Under the pieces are notes generated by a model that saw only the letters and a program-made list of their open reading frames with translations, was not told the DNA's origin and did no database searches. Positions 1-7,341 of a stretch of DNA of 11,166 bases are shown here, in pieces. Origin of the DNA: an uncultured Veillonella sp. (GTDB lineage Bacteria; Bacillota; Negativicutes; Veillonellales; Veillonellaceae); NCBI GenBank assembly GCA_900757715.1, contig CAAEOZ010000107.1:1-11166 (forward strand). Direction: 5' to 3'. The translations under genes were made by a program, and so were the position numbers. Positions within the stretch are counted from its first letter, which is position 1, and each line of letters opens with the position of its first letter.

Positions 1-1
1 A

Positions 2-1051
2 ATGGTGCTTACAAAGCAAAAAGGTTTTGCTCCTGAGGTTATTTTTGAATCCTTAGAGGCTGCATTGTTGCAAGCATATCGCAAAGAACCAACATCTAAC
101 CCAGATGCGTACGTTGTGATTGACCGCGAAACAGGCGTTTATAAAGTAATGGCTAAAAAACAAGTTGTGGAAACTGTTGAATTACCTGAAACAGAAATCA
201 GCTTGTTGGACGCTCGCAAAAAAGATAAACGTTTTGAGATTGGTGATGTAGTAGAAGTAGATGTAACTCCTGCCAACTTTGGCCGTAGTGCTGCCCATAC
301 TGCTAAACAAATGCTCATTCAACGTTTAAAAGAGGCTGAGCGCAGTGTAGTATACGAAGAGTATTACAGCCGTGAAGGAGACATCATCACTGGCGTTATT
401 ACTCGCGTTGAAGGTAAAAATGTATTTATCAATCTTGGTAAAACGGAAGCGATTTTGCCTCCAACTGAGCAAATTGTTACAGAAACATACCGTGAAGGAG
501 ATCGTATTAAATGCTATATCGTAGAGGTTAAGAAAACTACGAAAGGCCCTCAAATTATGATTTCTCGCACACATCCAGGTTTATTGAAACGTCTATTTGA
601 GCTAGAGGTTCCAGAAATCTTTGAAGGCGTAGTAGAGCTTAAGTCTGTAGCCCGTGAGCCGGGGATGCGTTCTAAAATCGCTGTATATAGTCGTGATGAA
701 AATATTGATCCTGTAGGTGCTTGCGTAGGTCCTAAAGGACAACGTGTACAACATATTGTTGATGAATTACACGATGAAAAAATAGATATTGTTAAATGGG
801 ATGAAGATCCAGCAATTTACATTGCTAACTCCTTAAGCCCTGCGAAGGTTGTATCGGTAGATGTAAGCGAAGAAGAAAAATCTTCATATGTAGTAGTACC
901 TGATTACCAATTATCTTTAGCTATTGGTAAGGCTGGTCAAAATGCTCGTTTGGCGGCTAAGTTGACTAACTGGAAAATCGATATTAAAAGTGAAACTCAA
1001 GCTGCTGAAGAGCCTTTCACAGGTTTCGGCAATGCTGAGGATGGTGAATAG
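2..1051 (+). CDS. nusA: Transcription termination/antitermination factor NusA (5' end cut by window edge)
   Basis: NusA binds RNA polymerase and the nascent RNA and modulates pausing, intrinsic termination and antitermination. Visible here are the end of the N-terminal polymerase-binding domain (about residues 1-110 of the visible part), an S1 domain (about 125-190), and two KH domains with their loops at GPKG (243-246) and GKAG (309-312). The protein ends shortly after KH2 with a short acidic tail and lacks the C-terminal acidic repeats of enterobacterial NusA, as is normal for Firmicutes. The ATG at position 2 is probably an internal methionine: family members usually carry about ten more residues before the conserved KGFAPEVIFE-like segment, so the true start should lie just left of the window. 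ylxR begins two bases after the stop codon, which fits one operon. Confidence 0.95.
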   Translation: MVLTKQKGFAPEVIFESLEAALLQAYRKEPTSNPDAYVVIDRETGVYKVMAKKQVVETVELPETEISLLDARKKDKRFEIGDVVEVDVTPANFGRSAAHTAKQMLIQRLKEAERSVVYEEYYSREGDIITGVITRVEGKNVFINLGKTEAILPPTEQIVTETYREGDRIKCYIVEVKKTTKGPQIMISRTHPGLLKRLFELEVPEIFEGVVELKSVAREPGMRSKIAVYSRDENIDPVGACVGPKGQRVQHIVDELHDEKIDIVKWDEDPAIYIANSLSPAKVVSVDVSEEEKSSYVVVPDYQLSLAIGKAGQNARLAAKLTNWKIDIKSETQAAEEPFTGFGNAEDGE

Positions 1052-1053
1052 TC

Positions 1054-1323
1054 ATGAAACCAAAATCCCAACCTATGCGTACTTGCGTAGGATGTGGTGA
1101 ACCTAAGGCAAAACGAGAATTGATTCGCGTAGCCTTGAGTCCAGATGGCAATATCACTATTGATCGCAGCGGTAAAGCACCAGGACGTGGAGCTTATTTA
1201 TGTGAGTCCATGTCATGTTTTGAGCAGGCCTATAAGGCAAAACGATTAGAACGGTCCTTAAAGCATAGCGTATCTAAAGAGATATATGAAGCGTTACAAC
1301 GTGATTTACAAGAGAATGAGTAA
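1054..1323 (+). CDS. ylxR: YlxR/RnpM family RNA-binding protein (DUF448), RNase P modulator
   Basis: Small basic protein of 89 residues, normal length for the YlxR (DUF448) family that sits between nusA and ylxQ/infB in many Firmicutes. The family hallmarks are present: RTCVGCG at residues 9-15 with the C11/C14 pair, and GRGAYLC at 44-50, followed by a further cysteine at 55. In Bacillus subtilis the homologue has been named RnpM because it binds the RNase P RNA and modulates its activity; that role is inferred here from family membership only. The ATG lies two bases after the nusA stop and no strong Shine-Dalgarno is seen close to it, so translational coupling to nusA is likely. Confidence 0.93.
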   Translation: MKPKSQPMRTCVGCGEPKAKRELIRVALSPDGNITIDRSGKAPGRGAYLCESMSCFEQAYKAKRLERSLKHSVSKEIYEALQRDLQENE

Positions 1324-1335
1324 TCACTGATATAC

Positions 1336-1641
1336 ATGAATGAAGATAAAATTTTAAATCTCTTAGGCTTAGCGCAACGAGCAGGAAAAGTTATTTCTGG
1401 TGATTTTATCGTAGAAAAAGCTATAAAGAGAAAGGAACCGAAATTGGTACTTCTCGCTGGTGACTGTGCAGCCAATAATGAAAAGAAATATACTCAATTA
1501 GCAGAAACCCATCACATTCCACTTCACAGTATTGCCGATAAAGAGGCTTTAGGAACGGCCATTGGTAAGGAAGTTAGGGTAGTAGTCGCCGTACTAGATG
1601 ATGGATTTGCAAAGGCATTACTTAAAGAGATTGATCGATAA
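1336..1641 (+). CDS. ylxQ: YlxQ, L7Ae-family K-turn RNA-binding protein
   Basis: A 101-residue protein with the ribosomal L7Ae/L30e/S12e/Gadd45 fold pattern. The N-terminal helix carries GLAQRAGK (residues 11-18), and AGDCAANNEKK (41-51) follows the first strand; this is the region that in L7Ae relatives contacts kink-turn RNA. The ylxR-ylxQ-infB order is classical for Firmicutes and supports the assignment. Its exact target is not established, but the bacterial relatives YbxF and YlxQ bind K-turns. The ATG at 1336 is the only standard start in this frame after an in-frame TAA at 1321. There is no clear Shine-Dalgarno in front, so translation probably depends on coupling to ylxR, 12 bases upstream. 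Confidence 0.9.
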   Translation: MNEDKILNLLGLAQRAGKVISGDFIVEKAIKRKEPKLVLLAGDCAANNEKKYTQLAETHHIPLHSIADKEALGTAIGKEVRVVVAVLDDGFAKALLKEIDR

Positions 1642-1642
1642 T

Positions 1643-1650
1643 AAGGGGGT
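1643..1650 (+). promoter_or_regulatory. Shine-Dalgarno of infB
   Basis: AAGGGGGT lies directly after the ylxQ stop and six bases before the ATG at 1657. A nearer in-frame ATG at 1651 is followed at once by TAG at 1654, so only the ATG at 1657 can start IF2. Confidence 0.75.
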
Positions 1651-1656
1651 ATGTAG

Positions 1657-4125
1657 ATGTCCAAAAAGCGCGTTCATGAAATCGCCAAAGAGTTCGGCGT
1701 AGAAAGTAAGCAGGTCATTTCTATCTTGCAACAACATAATATTAATGTTACTAAAGCAGTTAATTCTGTAGATGATTCAGGTTATGAAATTGTAAAAAAA
1801 CAATTAGGTAAAAAATCTGAAACTCCTAAAGTAGCACAAAAAACAGAAAAAAAGGTAGAATCGAAATCTGCTCCAACTGCAGCTCATAAACAAGAAGCTG
1901 CATCACATAAACAACAGCATTCAAATCGTTCTAACGAACAGAAAAAAGATAAACACAAACAAGCTGGTCAAAAACAAGACGATCAATCTAAACAAAAGGA
2001 CCATAAAAAAGGCAATGTCCGTCATGTACAAATCTCTGAGCCTACACGCAAATCCGATGGTAAGCAACATGGTGGAGACCGTGCTAACAATCGCCCTAAT
2101 AATACCCGCAATAATGATAACCGTAATAACGGTCGTTCTAATGATGTGCGTAACAATGACAATCGAAACAACGATAATCGTAATAGCGACAACCGCAATA
2201 ACGATAACCGCAATTCTAATAATGATCGCCGTAACAAGAAAAATAGAAAAGGTGGTAATAACCGCCCCCAATCCTTGTTATCTACATCTATGCAAAAAAA
2301 GAAAAATCGTGTAAAACATCGTAACGAGCAGTACCTACAACAAAAAGCAGAAGCTGAACGTAAAGCTGAAGCAGCAATTGCTACAGAAATTGAATTGAGC
2401 GGGCCTCTAACTGTTAAAGACTTAGCTGAAAAAATGGGTCGCGAAGTATCTGAAATCATCAAAAAATTGATGGTTTTAGGTGTTATGGCCAGCATTAACC
2501 AAGAGGTTGATGTAGATACAGCTACTATCTTGGCTGAAGAGTTCGGTGTAACTGTAACTGAAGTAGAACCTGAAGAAGACCCTACAGATGTTATTGAAAT
2601 TGAAGATGCACCAGAAACATTAAAACCACGACCTCCTGTAGTAACTATCATGGGTCACGTTGACCATGGTAAAACATCCTTGTTGGACGTAATTCGTCAA
2701 ACTAATGTAACAGCTGGCGAAGCTGGTGGTATCACTCAACATATTGGTGCGTACCAAGTTCGCTACAAGGATAATAAAATCACATTCCTTGATACACCAG
2801 GTCATGAAGCATTTACTGCTATGCGTCTACGCGGTGCGAAATCCACGGATATTGCAGTTCTTGTAGTCGCTGCCGACGACGGTGTAATGCCGCAGACTAT
2901 CGAGGCTATTAATCATGCGAAGTCCGCAGATGTACCTATTATTGTAGCCATCAACAAAATGGATAAACCAGGTGCTAACCCAGACCATGTTAAACAACAA
3001 TTGTCTGAACATGGCCTTTTACCAGAAGAATGGGGTGGCGATGTAATCATGGTTCCAGTATCTGCTAAACAAAAACAAGGTATTGATGACTTACTTGAAA
3101 ATATCTTGCTCGTAGCAGAAGTTATGGAATTGAAAGCGAACCCTAACCGTAAGGCATATGGCGTAGTTATCGAGGCTCAACTTGATAAAGGTCGTGGTGC
3201 CGTATGTACTGTCTTGGTACAGAAAGGTTCTCTTCGTGTAGGTGATACAGTACTTGCGGGTACTGCATACGGTAAAGTACGTGCTATGACAAATGAGCGC
3301 GGTGAAAAAGTAAAAGTTGCTCGTCCATCCATGCCAGTAGAAATCTTGGGCTTCTCCGAAGTTCCACAAGCCGGTGAAATTATTAACGGTATGGATGACA
3401 ACGAAGCACGTGCAATCGCTGAAAAACGTATTGCTAAACAACGGGTTCAAGAATTACAATCTACTCACAAAGTTACATTGGATGATATTTTCAACCAAAT
3501 TCAACAAGGTGAGTTAAAAGACCTTAACATCATTATTAAAGCTGATGTTCAAGGTTCTGTAGAAGCATTGCGTCAATCTTTAGAAGGCATTAAAAACCCT
3601 GAAGTACGTATCGTTATTGTTCATGCAGCAGTAGGTGCTATTAATGAATCGGATATCATGTTGGCATCTGCATCTAATGCGATTGTAATGGGCTTTAATG
3701 TACGCCCTGATGCTAATGTTCGACGTGCAGCGGAACAAGAAAAGGTTGATTTGCGTACATATCGTGTAATTTATGATGCTATCAATGATGTTGAATCTGC
3801 TATGCGCGGTATGTTGGCACCTCAATTTAAAGAGGTTGTGGTAGGTCGTGCAGAAGTGCGTCAAGTTATTTCTACCCCAAAGGCTATTGTAGCTGGCTCT
3901 TATGTAACGGAAGGTCGTATTACTAACGACTCTGAAGTTCGTTTAATTCGTGACGGCATCGTTGTATTTGAAGGTAAGGTTGATTCTTTACGTCGATTCA
4001 AAGATGAAGTTAAGGAAGTTAAAACATCCTTTGAATGTGGTATCTCCTTAGAAGGATATCGCGACATCAAGGAAGGCGACGTTATTGAAGCATACTTGAT
4101 GGAAGAAATTGCACCTCAATTATAG
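1657..4125 (+). CDS. infB: Translation initiation factor IF-2
   Basis: IF2 is the GTPase that brings initiator fMet-tRNA to the 30S subunit and promotes 50S joining. The 822-residue protein has an N-terminal IF2_N helical domain (about residues 1-50), a long hydrophilic linker (about 50-230) rich in Lys, Gln and then Asn/Arg/Asp, and a second IF2_N domain (about 250-300). The GTPase domain follows, with G1 GHVDHGKT (333-340), G2 around GITQHIGAY, G3 DTPGH (379-383), G4 NKMD (433-436) and G5 SAK (469-471). The remainder covers the beta-barrel domain II, domain III and the C-terminal fMet-tRNA-binding domain ending in an acidic stretch. All GTPase residues are intact. The start is fixed by a strong Shine-Dalgarno. 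The linker repeat is listed separately. No convincing internal start for a shorter IF2 isoform was seen. Confidence 0.97.
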   Translation: MSKKRVHEIAKEFGVESKQVISILQQHNINVTKAVNSVDDSGYEIVKKQLGKKSETPKVAQKTEKKVESKSAPTAAHKQEAASHKQQHSNRSNEQKKDKHKQAGQKQDDQSKQKDHKKGNVRHVQISEPTRKSDGKQHGGDRANNRPNNTRNNDNRNNGRSNDVRNNDNRNNDNRNSDNRNNDNRNSNNDRRNKKNRKGGNNRPQSLLSTSMQKKKNRVKHRNEQYLQQKAEAERKAEAAIATEIELSGPLTVKDLAEKMGREVSEIIKKLMVLGVMASINQEVDVDTATILAEEFGVTVTEVEPEEDPTDVIEIEDAPETLKPRPPVVTIMGHVDHGKTSLLDVIRQTNVTAGEAGGITQHIGAYQVRYKDNKITFLDTPGHEAFTAMRLRGAKSTDIAVLVVAADDGVMPQTIEAINHAKSADVPIIVAINKMDKPGANPDHVKQQLSEHGLLPEEWGGDVIMVPVSAKQKQGIDDLLENILLVAEVMELKANPNRKAYGVVIEAQLDKGRGAVCTVLVQKGSLRVGDTVLAGTAYGKVRAMTNERGEKVKVARPSMPVEILGFSEVPQAGEIINGMDDNEARAIAEKRIAKQRVQELQSTHKVTLDDIFNQIQQGELKDLNIIIKADVQGSVEALRQSLEGIKNPEVRIVIVHAAVGAINESDIMLASASNAIVMGFNVRPDANVRRAAEQEKVDLRTYRVIYDAINDVESAMRGMLAPQFKEVVVGRAEVRQVISTPKAIVAGSYVTEGRITNDSEVRLIRDGIVVFEGKVDSLRRFKDEVKEVKTSFECGISLEGYRDIKEGDVIEAYLMEEIAPQL
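2107..2223 (+). repeat. 15-base tandem repeat coding RNNDN pentapeptides in the IF2 linker
   Basis: Within infB, five consecutive 15-base units run from 2149 to 2223 and code for RNNDN, RNNDN, RNSDN, RNNDN and RNSNN (residues 165-189). A related unit at 2107-2121 and partial units lie before them. The units differ mainly at third codon positions (CGT/CGA/CGC, AAC/AAT), so the peptide pattern is kept better than the DNA. The segment has no hydrophobic residues apart from one valine and should be disordered. Confidence 0.85.
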
Positions 4126-4130
4126 GAGGT
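4124..4130 (+). promoter_or_regulatory. Shine-Dalgarno of rbfA overlapping the infB stop codon
   Basis: AGGAGGT begins inside the TAG stop of infB (4123-4125) and sits four bases before the ATG at 4135. A terminating IF2 ribosome would cover this site, which suggests translational coupling of rbfA to infB. Confidence 0.8.
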
Positions 4131-4134
4131 TTAT

Positions 4135-4491
4135 ATGAGTGATGTTCGTGTCAGAAAATTACAAGAATTTATCAAACAAGAGGTAAGTCAAATGTTGATG
4201 CGTGGATTGAAAGATCCTCGCATCGGTTTTACCACAATTACTGATGTTCATGTAACAGGTGATTTGCGTGAAGCTACGATTTATGTTTCCTTGTTTGGTT
4301 CCGATAAGGAAAAACAAGATACCCTTATCGCATTAAAGCATGCGGCTGGACATATTCGTACCGAGCTTGGAAAGGTACTTAAATTGCGACATATTCCTTC
4401 CATCACTTTTGATAAGGATACGTCTTTAGACTATAGCATGCATATTGAATCCCTTTTGAACGAAATTAAAAAGGACGAAGAAACAAATTAA
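4135..4491 (+). CDS. rbfA: Ribosome-binding factor A
   Basis: RbfA is a small KH-fold protein that binds the immature 30S subunit near the 5' end of 16S rRNA and assists late maturation and cold adaptation. At 118 residues the length is typical. The family pattern is clear: an N-terminal helix ending in the conserved KDPRIGF segment (about residues 26-32), a strand with VTGDLREATIYVS, a helix containing HIRTELG, then LRHIPSITFDKDTSLDYS near the C-terminus, with a short charged tail. A strong Shine-Dalgarno overlapping the infB stop defines the start. Its position directly after infB is the usual bacterial arrangement and links 30S maturation to initiation factor expression. Confidence 0.96.
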   Translation: MSDVRVRKLQEFIKQEVSQMLMRGLKDPRIGFTTITDVHVTGDLREATIYVSLFGSDKEKQDTLIALKHAAGHIRTELGKVLKLRHIPSITFDKDTSLDYSMHIESLLNEIKKDEETN

Positions 4492-4508
4492 AACAAAGGA
4501 TACAGAAC

Positions 4509-5450
4509 ATGAGTAAGATTACTATTAATCAATTACATATGGCTCTGTGTGAAGCTAATTCTATTATGCTAACCGTCCATGTTAGACCTGATGGCGATGC
4601 TATCGGATCCATGGTAGCCTTTTACGAAGCCCTTGTGGGGCAAGGTAAAACTGTACATATGGTAGTAGATGATGTAGTTCCTGAGAAGTACTCATTCTTA
4701 CGGCATACGGACCACATCCATAATGTCGCCTATTTTGAAACTAATCCAGTTGATATTGATATGCTAATGGTTTTGGATGCTAGCACGTATGAGCGAATTG
4801 GCAAAGTAGGTGCACTTTGGAGTGCACCTATTTTTAATATAGATCACCATATTTCTAATACAGAATTTGCTGATCATCTATATTTAAAGCCTGATTTTGC
4901 TGCTACTGGTGAAATTGTTACCGACTTATGTACAAAATGGAATTGGCCTATCACTGAGTCTATGGGTACCGCATTATATATGGCGATAGCTACGGACTGC
5001 GGTTTCTTTAAGTTTAGTAATACTACGGCGAATACCCTTGAGATGGCTGCTAAATGTGTAGCTGCAGGGGCTAGACCAAATGTTATTTCTGAAACGATTG
5101 AAGCCGTATCTGCCAGTCGCTTAGAGTTAACAAAACAAGTTATGCAAACTATCGAGTTTCATAAGAATAATACAGTTGCTACTATCGAGCTAAATCGTGA
5201 GGCCATGAATATTCTTGGCGATGATACAGATGGTTTTGTAGACATTATTAGAAATGTTGATACTGTAGATGTGGCAATTTTATTAAAAGCAGAAGCTGAT
5301 AATAGAACACGTGTAAGTTTACGTTCTAAAGGTATTGATGTGAACGCTGTAGCAAGCCATTTTGGTGGAGGTGGTCACATTCGTGCTGCTGGGTGTACTA
5401 TTAATTTGCCGTTACAAGAAGCAAAACAGGCTCTCATTGAGGTGATTTAA
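4509..5450 (+). CDS. nrnA: DHH/DHHA1 phosphoesterase, nanoRNase/pAp phosphatase NrnA
   Basis: Bifunctional NrnA-type enzyme: it degrades very short RNA oligonucleotides and removes the 3' phosphate from pAp, using bound manganese. The 313-residue length is normal. Metal-binding motifs of the DHH domain are present: HVRPDGDAIGS (residues 24-34, with H24, D28 and D30), the VLDAS aspartate (D90) and the name-giving DHH (112-114). The C-terminal DHHA1 domain carries GGGGHIRAAG (286-295), which binds the substrate. Firmicutes commonly place this gene between rbfA and truB, as here. A modest Shine-Dalgarno (AAAGGA, 4495-4500) lies before the ATG. A terminator-like hairpin lies inside the gene, just before the DHH codons; see the separate entry. 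Confidence 0.94.
   Translation: MSKITINQLHMALCEANSIMLTVHVRPDGDAIGSMVAFYEALVGQGKTVHMVVDDVVPEKYSFLRHTDHIHNVAYFETNPVDIDMLMVLDASTYERIGKVGALWSAPIFNIDHHISNTEFADHLYLKPDFAATGEIVTDLCTKWNWPITESMGTALYMAIATDCGFFKFSNTTANTLEMAAKCVAAGARPNVISETIEAVSASRLELTKQVMQTIEFHKNNTVATIELNREAMNILGDDTDGFVDIIRNVDTVDVAILLKAEADNRTRVSLRSKGIDVNAVASHFGGGGHIRAAGCTINLPLQEAKQALIEVI
4803..4835 (+). other. Terminator-shaped hairpin inside nrnA
   Basis: A perfect 10-base inverted repeat TAGGTGCACT (4807-4816) and AGTGCACCTA (4821-4830) is separated by the loop TTGG and followed directly by five T (4831-4835). The AAAG in front can pair with the first T residues (one G-U pair), making the stem longer. This is the shape of an intrinsic terminator, yet it lies in frame within residues 99-109 of NrnA, whose reading frame continues intact. 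The structure is seen; any terminating activity is inference. Confidence 0.5.
5439..5445 (+). promoter_or_regulatory. Shine-Dalgarno of truB within the end of nrnA
   Basis: GAGGTGA lies in the last codons of nrnA, seven bases before the truB ATG at 5453, and the nrnA stop (TAA, 5448-5450) lies between the two. It supports the chosen truB start and coupled translation. Confidence 0.7.
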
Positions 5451-5452
5451 TA

Positions 5453-6394
5453 ATGGATGGGATATTACCGTTTTTAAAACCTCCTGGTATTACGAGTCAT
5501 GATGCCGTTGCTATTTGTCGTCGTATTTTAAAAGAAAAGCGCATTGGTCATAGTGGTACATTAGATCCTATGGCTTATGGTGTATTACCTGTATTTCTTG
5601 GCAAGGCTACTCGCCTTATAGAATACACGGAGGGTTTTGATAAAACTTATGTAGCAGAATGTAAATTGGGTACTTTTACAGATACTGAAGATAGCTCAGG
5701 ACAAACTGTATTGCCAGATACTAATATGGTATTGCGTGATGGCGTTGTATTGAATCAAGCTATTCAATCTACAGAGATCTCAGCAACTATGGTTAAACCA
5801 AGCTTTGAAGAACTGGTTAGTATCTTGAAAAAATTTGCAGGTATTCAGGACCAAAGACCGTCTAAGTATTCAGCTATTAAAGTAAACGGCATTCGAGCTT
5901 ATGAATATGCTCGTAAAGGTATTCCTGTAGAACTGCCATTACGTCAAATTTATATTAAAAATATTGAGCTCATTGCTTATGGATTTCCTTTTTTTACGAT
6001 TCGCGTGACTTGTTCAGGGGGCACTTATATTCGCTCATTATTACGCGATATTTGTATTGCTTTAGGTATACCTGGCACGATGACTTCTTTGGCACGTACT
6101 AAAGTAGGACCTTTTGAGATCAGCTCTGCTAAGATAGCTGAAGAATTAATGTTACATGGTGAAAGCCTTTTATTACCAACGGATGCGGCGGTTTCTCATC
6201 TTTCAAAAGTGACTGTAAATAGTGTACAATTAAGGATGATGGTGCAAGGGAAGGAATTACCTATTGAAAGGGAATTTTCTTTTACCAAACCAGATAATTT
6301 TTATAGAGCCTATGGACCTCTTGGTTTCATAGGTATTATGAAACGAACAAACCACACATTAAAGGTGGAAAAAAATATTTTTATTGAAGGATAA
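5453..6394 (+). CDS. truB: tRNA pseudouridine(55) synthase TruB
   Basis: TruB converts uridine 55 of the tRNA T-loop to pseudouridine and also acts as a tRNA folding chaperone. The N-terminal segment LKPPGITSHDAV matches the family start. The catalytic aspartate is D38 in GHSGTLDPMA (residues 32-41), followed by GVLPVFLGKATRL. Further family motifs are RPSKYSAIKVNG, the YEYARKG segment, and CSGGTYIRSLLRD. The C-terminal 70 or so residues correspond to the TruB_C/PUA-like tRNA-binding region. At 313 residues it is close to Gram-positive TruB. Compared with E. coli TruB from memory, the segment between TDTEDSSGQ and SFEELVSILKKFAG looks about 25 residues longer. The start follows the nrnA stop by two bases. 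Confidence 0.95.
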   Translation: MDGILPFLKPPGITSHDAVAICRRILKEKRIGHSGTLDPMAYGVLPVFLGKATRLIEYTEGFDKTYVAECKLGTFTDTEDSSGQTVLPDTNMVLRDGVVLNQAIQSTEISATMVKPSFEELVSILKKFAGIQDQRPSKYSAIKVNGIRAYEYARKGIPVELPLRQIYIKNIELIAYGFPFFTIRVTCSGGTYIRSLLRDICIALGIPGTMTSLARTKVGPFEISSAKIAEELMLHGESLLLPTDAAVSHLSKVTVNSVQLRMMVQGKELPIEREFSFTKPDNFYRAYGPLGFIGIMKRTNHTLKVEKNIFIEG

Positions 6395-6396
6395 GT

Positions 6397-7329
6397 ATGA
6401 AGCAAATACATTCGTTTGATGAACTACGTCAAATCAAAGATACAAAAGTATATGCCCTTGGTACCTTTGATGGCATTCATCGAGGTCATCAACGAGTTAT
6501 ACGTAAGGCTGTTGAAGAGGCTACATCAGTCAATGGCGTAAGTATCATCATCACCTTCGAGCATCATCCGTTGACTATATTACATCCAGATAGGGTACCT
6601 AAACGGGTGATTCAAGAAGAGATTATGGATACTGTGTTAGAAGAGCTCAAAGTTGACTATATTTTACGGTTACCTATGACTGAAGCATTATTAAAAATGA
6701 CTGCAGATGAATTTTTACATGTTCTCTGCAATGATATTAATGTGGAAGCCATTGTAATTGGTGAAAACTTTACTTTTGGTGCAAAAGGTCTAGGTAATCC
6801 AGAATATATGAAACAGGTGGTAGCAAATAAGAATATACGAGTTCTTGTGCAGCCTTTATTACCATGTGATGGTCTTAGTACGCCTATTTCTAGTACAGAA
6901 ATTAGAAAAGCTATTCATGATGGACGTTTAGAAGATGCGAATCATTGGTTAGGTAGGCCATTCCAATTTAAAGGCACTGTGATTAAAGGCGATCAACGAG
7001 GACGCACATTAGGATTCCCTACATTAAATCTTTTACTTCCTAATGAAATGGCTACACCTCCAGATGGAGTCTATGCTAATCGCGTGTGTATTGATGGTAT
7101 TTGGTATGATGGGGTAGGTAATATTGGAGATAATCCAACCTTTAAAAATCAGTATCATAGATGTGAAGTGCACGTTTTTAACTTTGACCAGGACATATAT
7201 GGAAAAGAAGTAATTGTACAATTTATTTCTTATATTAGAGGGGAAGTTAAATTTAATAACTTACAAGATCTTATCGATCAGATGAAGATAGATGAAGAAC
7301 AGGCGCTAGCTATTTTAGCTAATGCATAA
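6397..7329 (+). CDS. ribF: Bifunctional riboflavin kinase/FMN adenylyltransferase RibF
   Basis: RibF makes the flavin cofactors: riboflavin to FMN, then FMN to FAD, in the cytosol. The 310-residue length matches prokaryotic FAD synthetases. The N-terminal adenylyltransferase domain shows GTFDGIHRGH (residues 22-31), TFEHHP, GENFTFGAKG and the ISSTEIR motif (164-170). The C-terminal riboflavin kinase domain shows GDQRGRTLGFPTLNL (198-212, including the GFPT nucleotide/metal site and N211), then GVGNIGDNPTF and CEVHVF, where the glutamate is the usual catalytic base, and a late IRGEVKF motif. The start ATG follows the truB stop by two bases, with GAAGGA at 6386-6391 as Shine-Dalgarno. The truB-ribF order is common in bacteria, so the assignment is secure. 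Confidence 0.96.
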   Translation: MKQIHSFDELRQIKDTKVYALGTFDGIHRGHQRVIRKAVEEATSVNGVSIIITFEHHPLTILHPDRVPKRVIQEEIMDTVLEELKVDYILRLPMTEALLKMTADEFLHVLCNDINVEAIVIGENFTFGAKGLGNPEYMKQVVANKNIRVLVQPLLPCDGLSTPISSTEIRKAIHDGRLEDANHWLGRPFQFKGTVIKGDQRGRTLGFPTLNLLLPNEMATPPDGVYANRVCIDGIWYDGVGNIGDNPTFKNQYHRCEVHVFNFDQDIYGKEVIVQFISYIRGEVKFNNLQDLIDQMKIDEEQALAILANA

Positions 7330-7341
7330 AAGGGGGTTCTC

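Noticed and set aside
2..4. ATG at the left edge as the true nusA start
   Set aside because: NusA proteins normally have about ten residues before the KGFAPEV-like segment, and there is no room in the window to see a Shine-Dalgarno. It is better read as an internal methionine of a gene cut by the window.
1651..1656. ATG-TAG start-stop pair just before infB as a regulatory mini-ORF
   Set aside because: It begins directly at the end of the Shine-Dalgarno, too close for initiation. The downstream ATG at 1657 has proper spacing.
2107..2223. Regular repeats as a possible CRISPR array
   Set aside because: The units are 15 bases, directly adjacent with no spacers, in frame, and vary at third codon positions. 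This is a coding tandem repeat.
1921..2651. Long open frames on the minus strand, and one in another plus frame, across the infB linker
   Set aside because: They are side effects of the low-complexity Asn/Arg/Asp codons. Their translations are monotonous runs of Ile/Val/Thr or Leu/Ser/Arg without family motifs, and they have no start signal.
3091..3864. Minus-strand open frames inside infB
   Set aside because: They are antisense to the conserved IF2 domains, have no plausible ribosome site, and their composition is typical of shadow frames.
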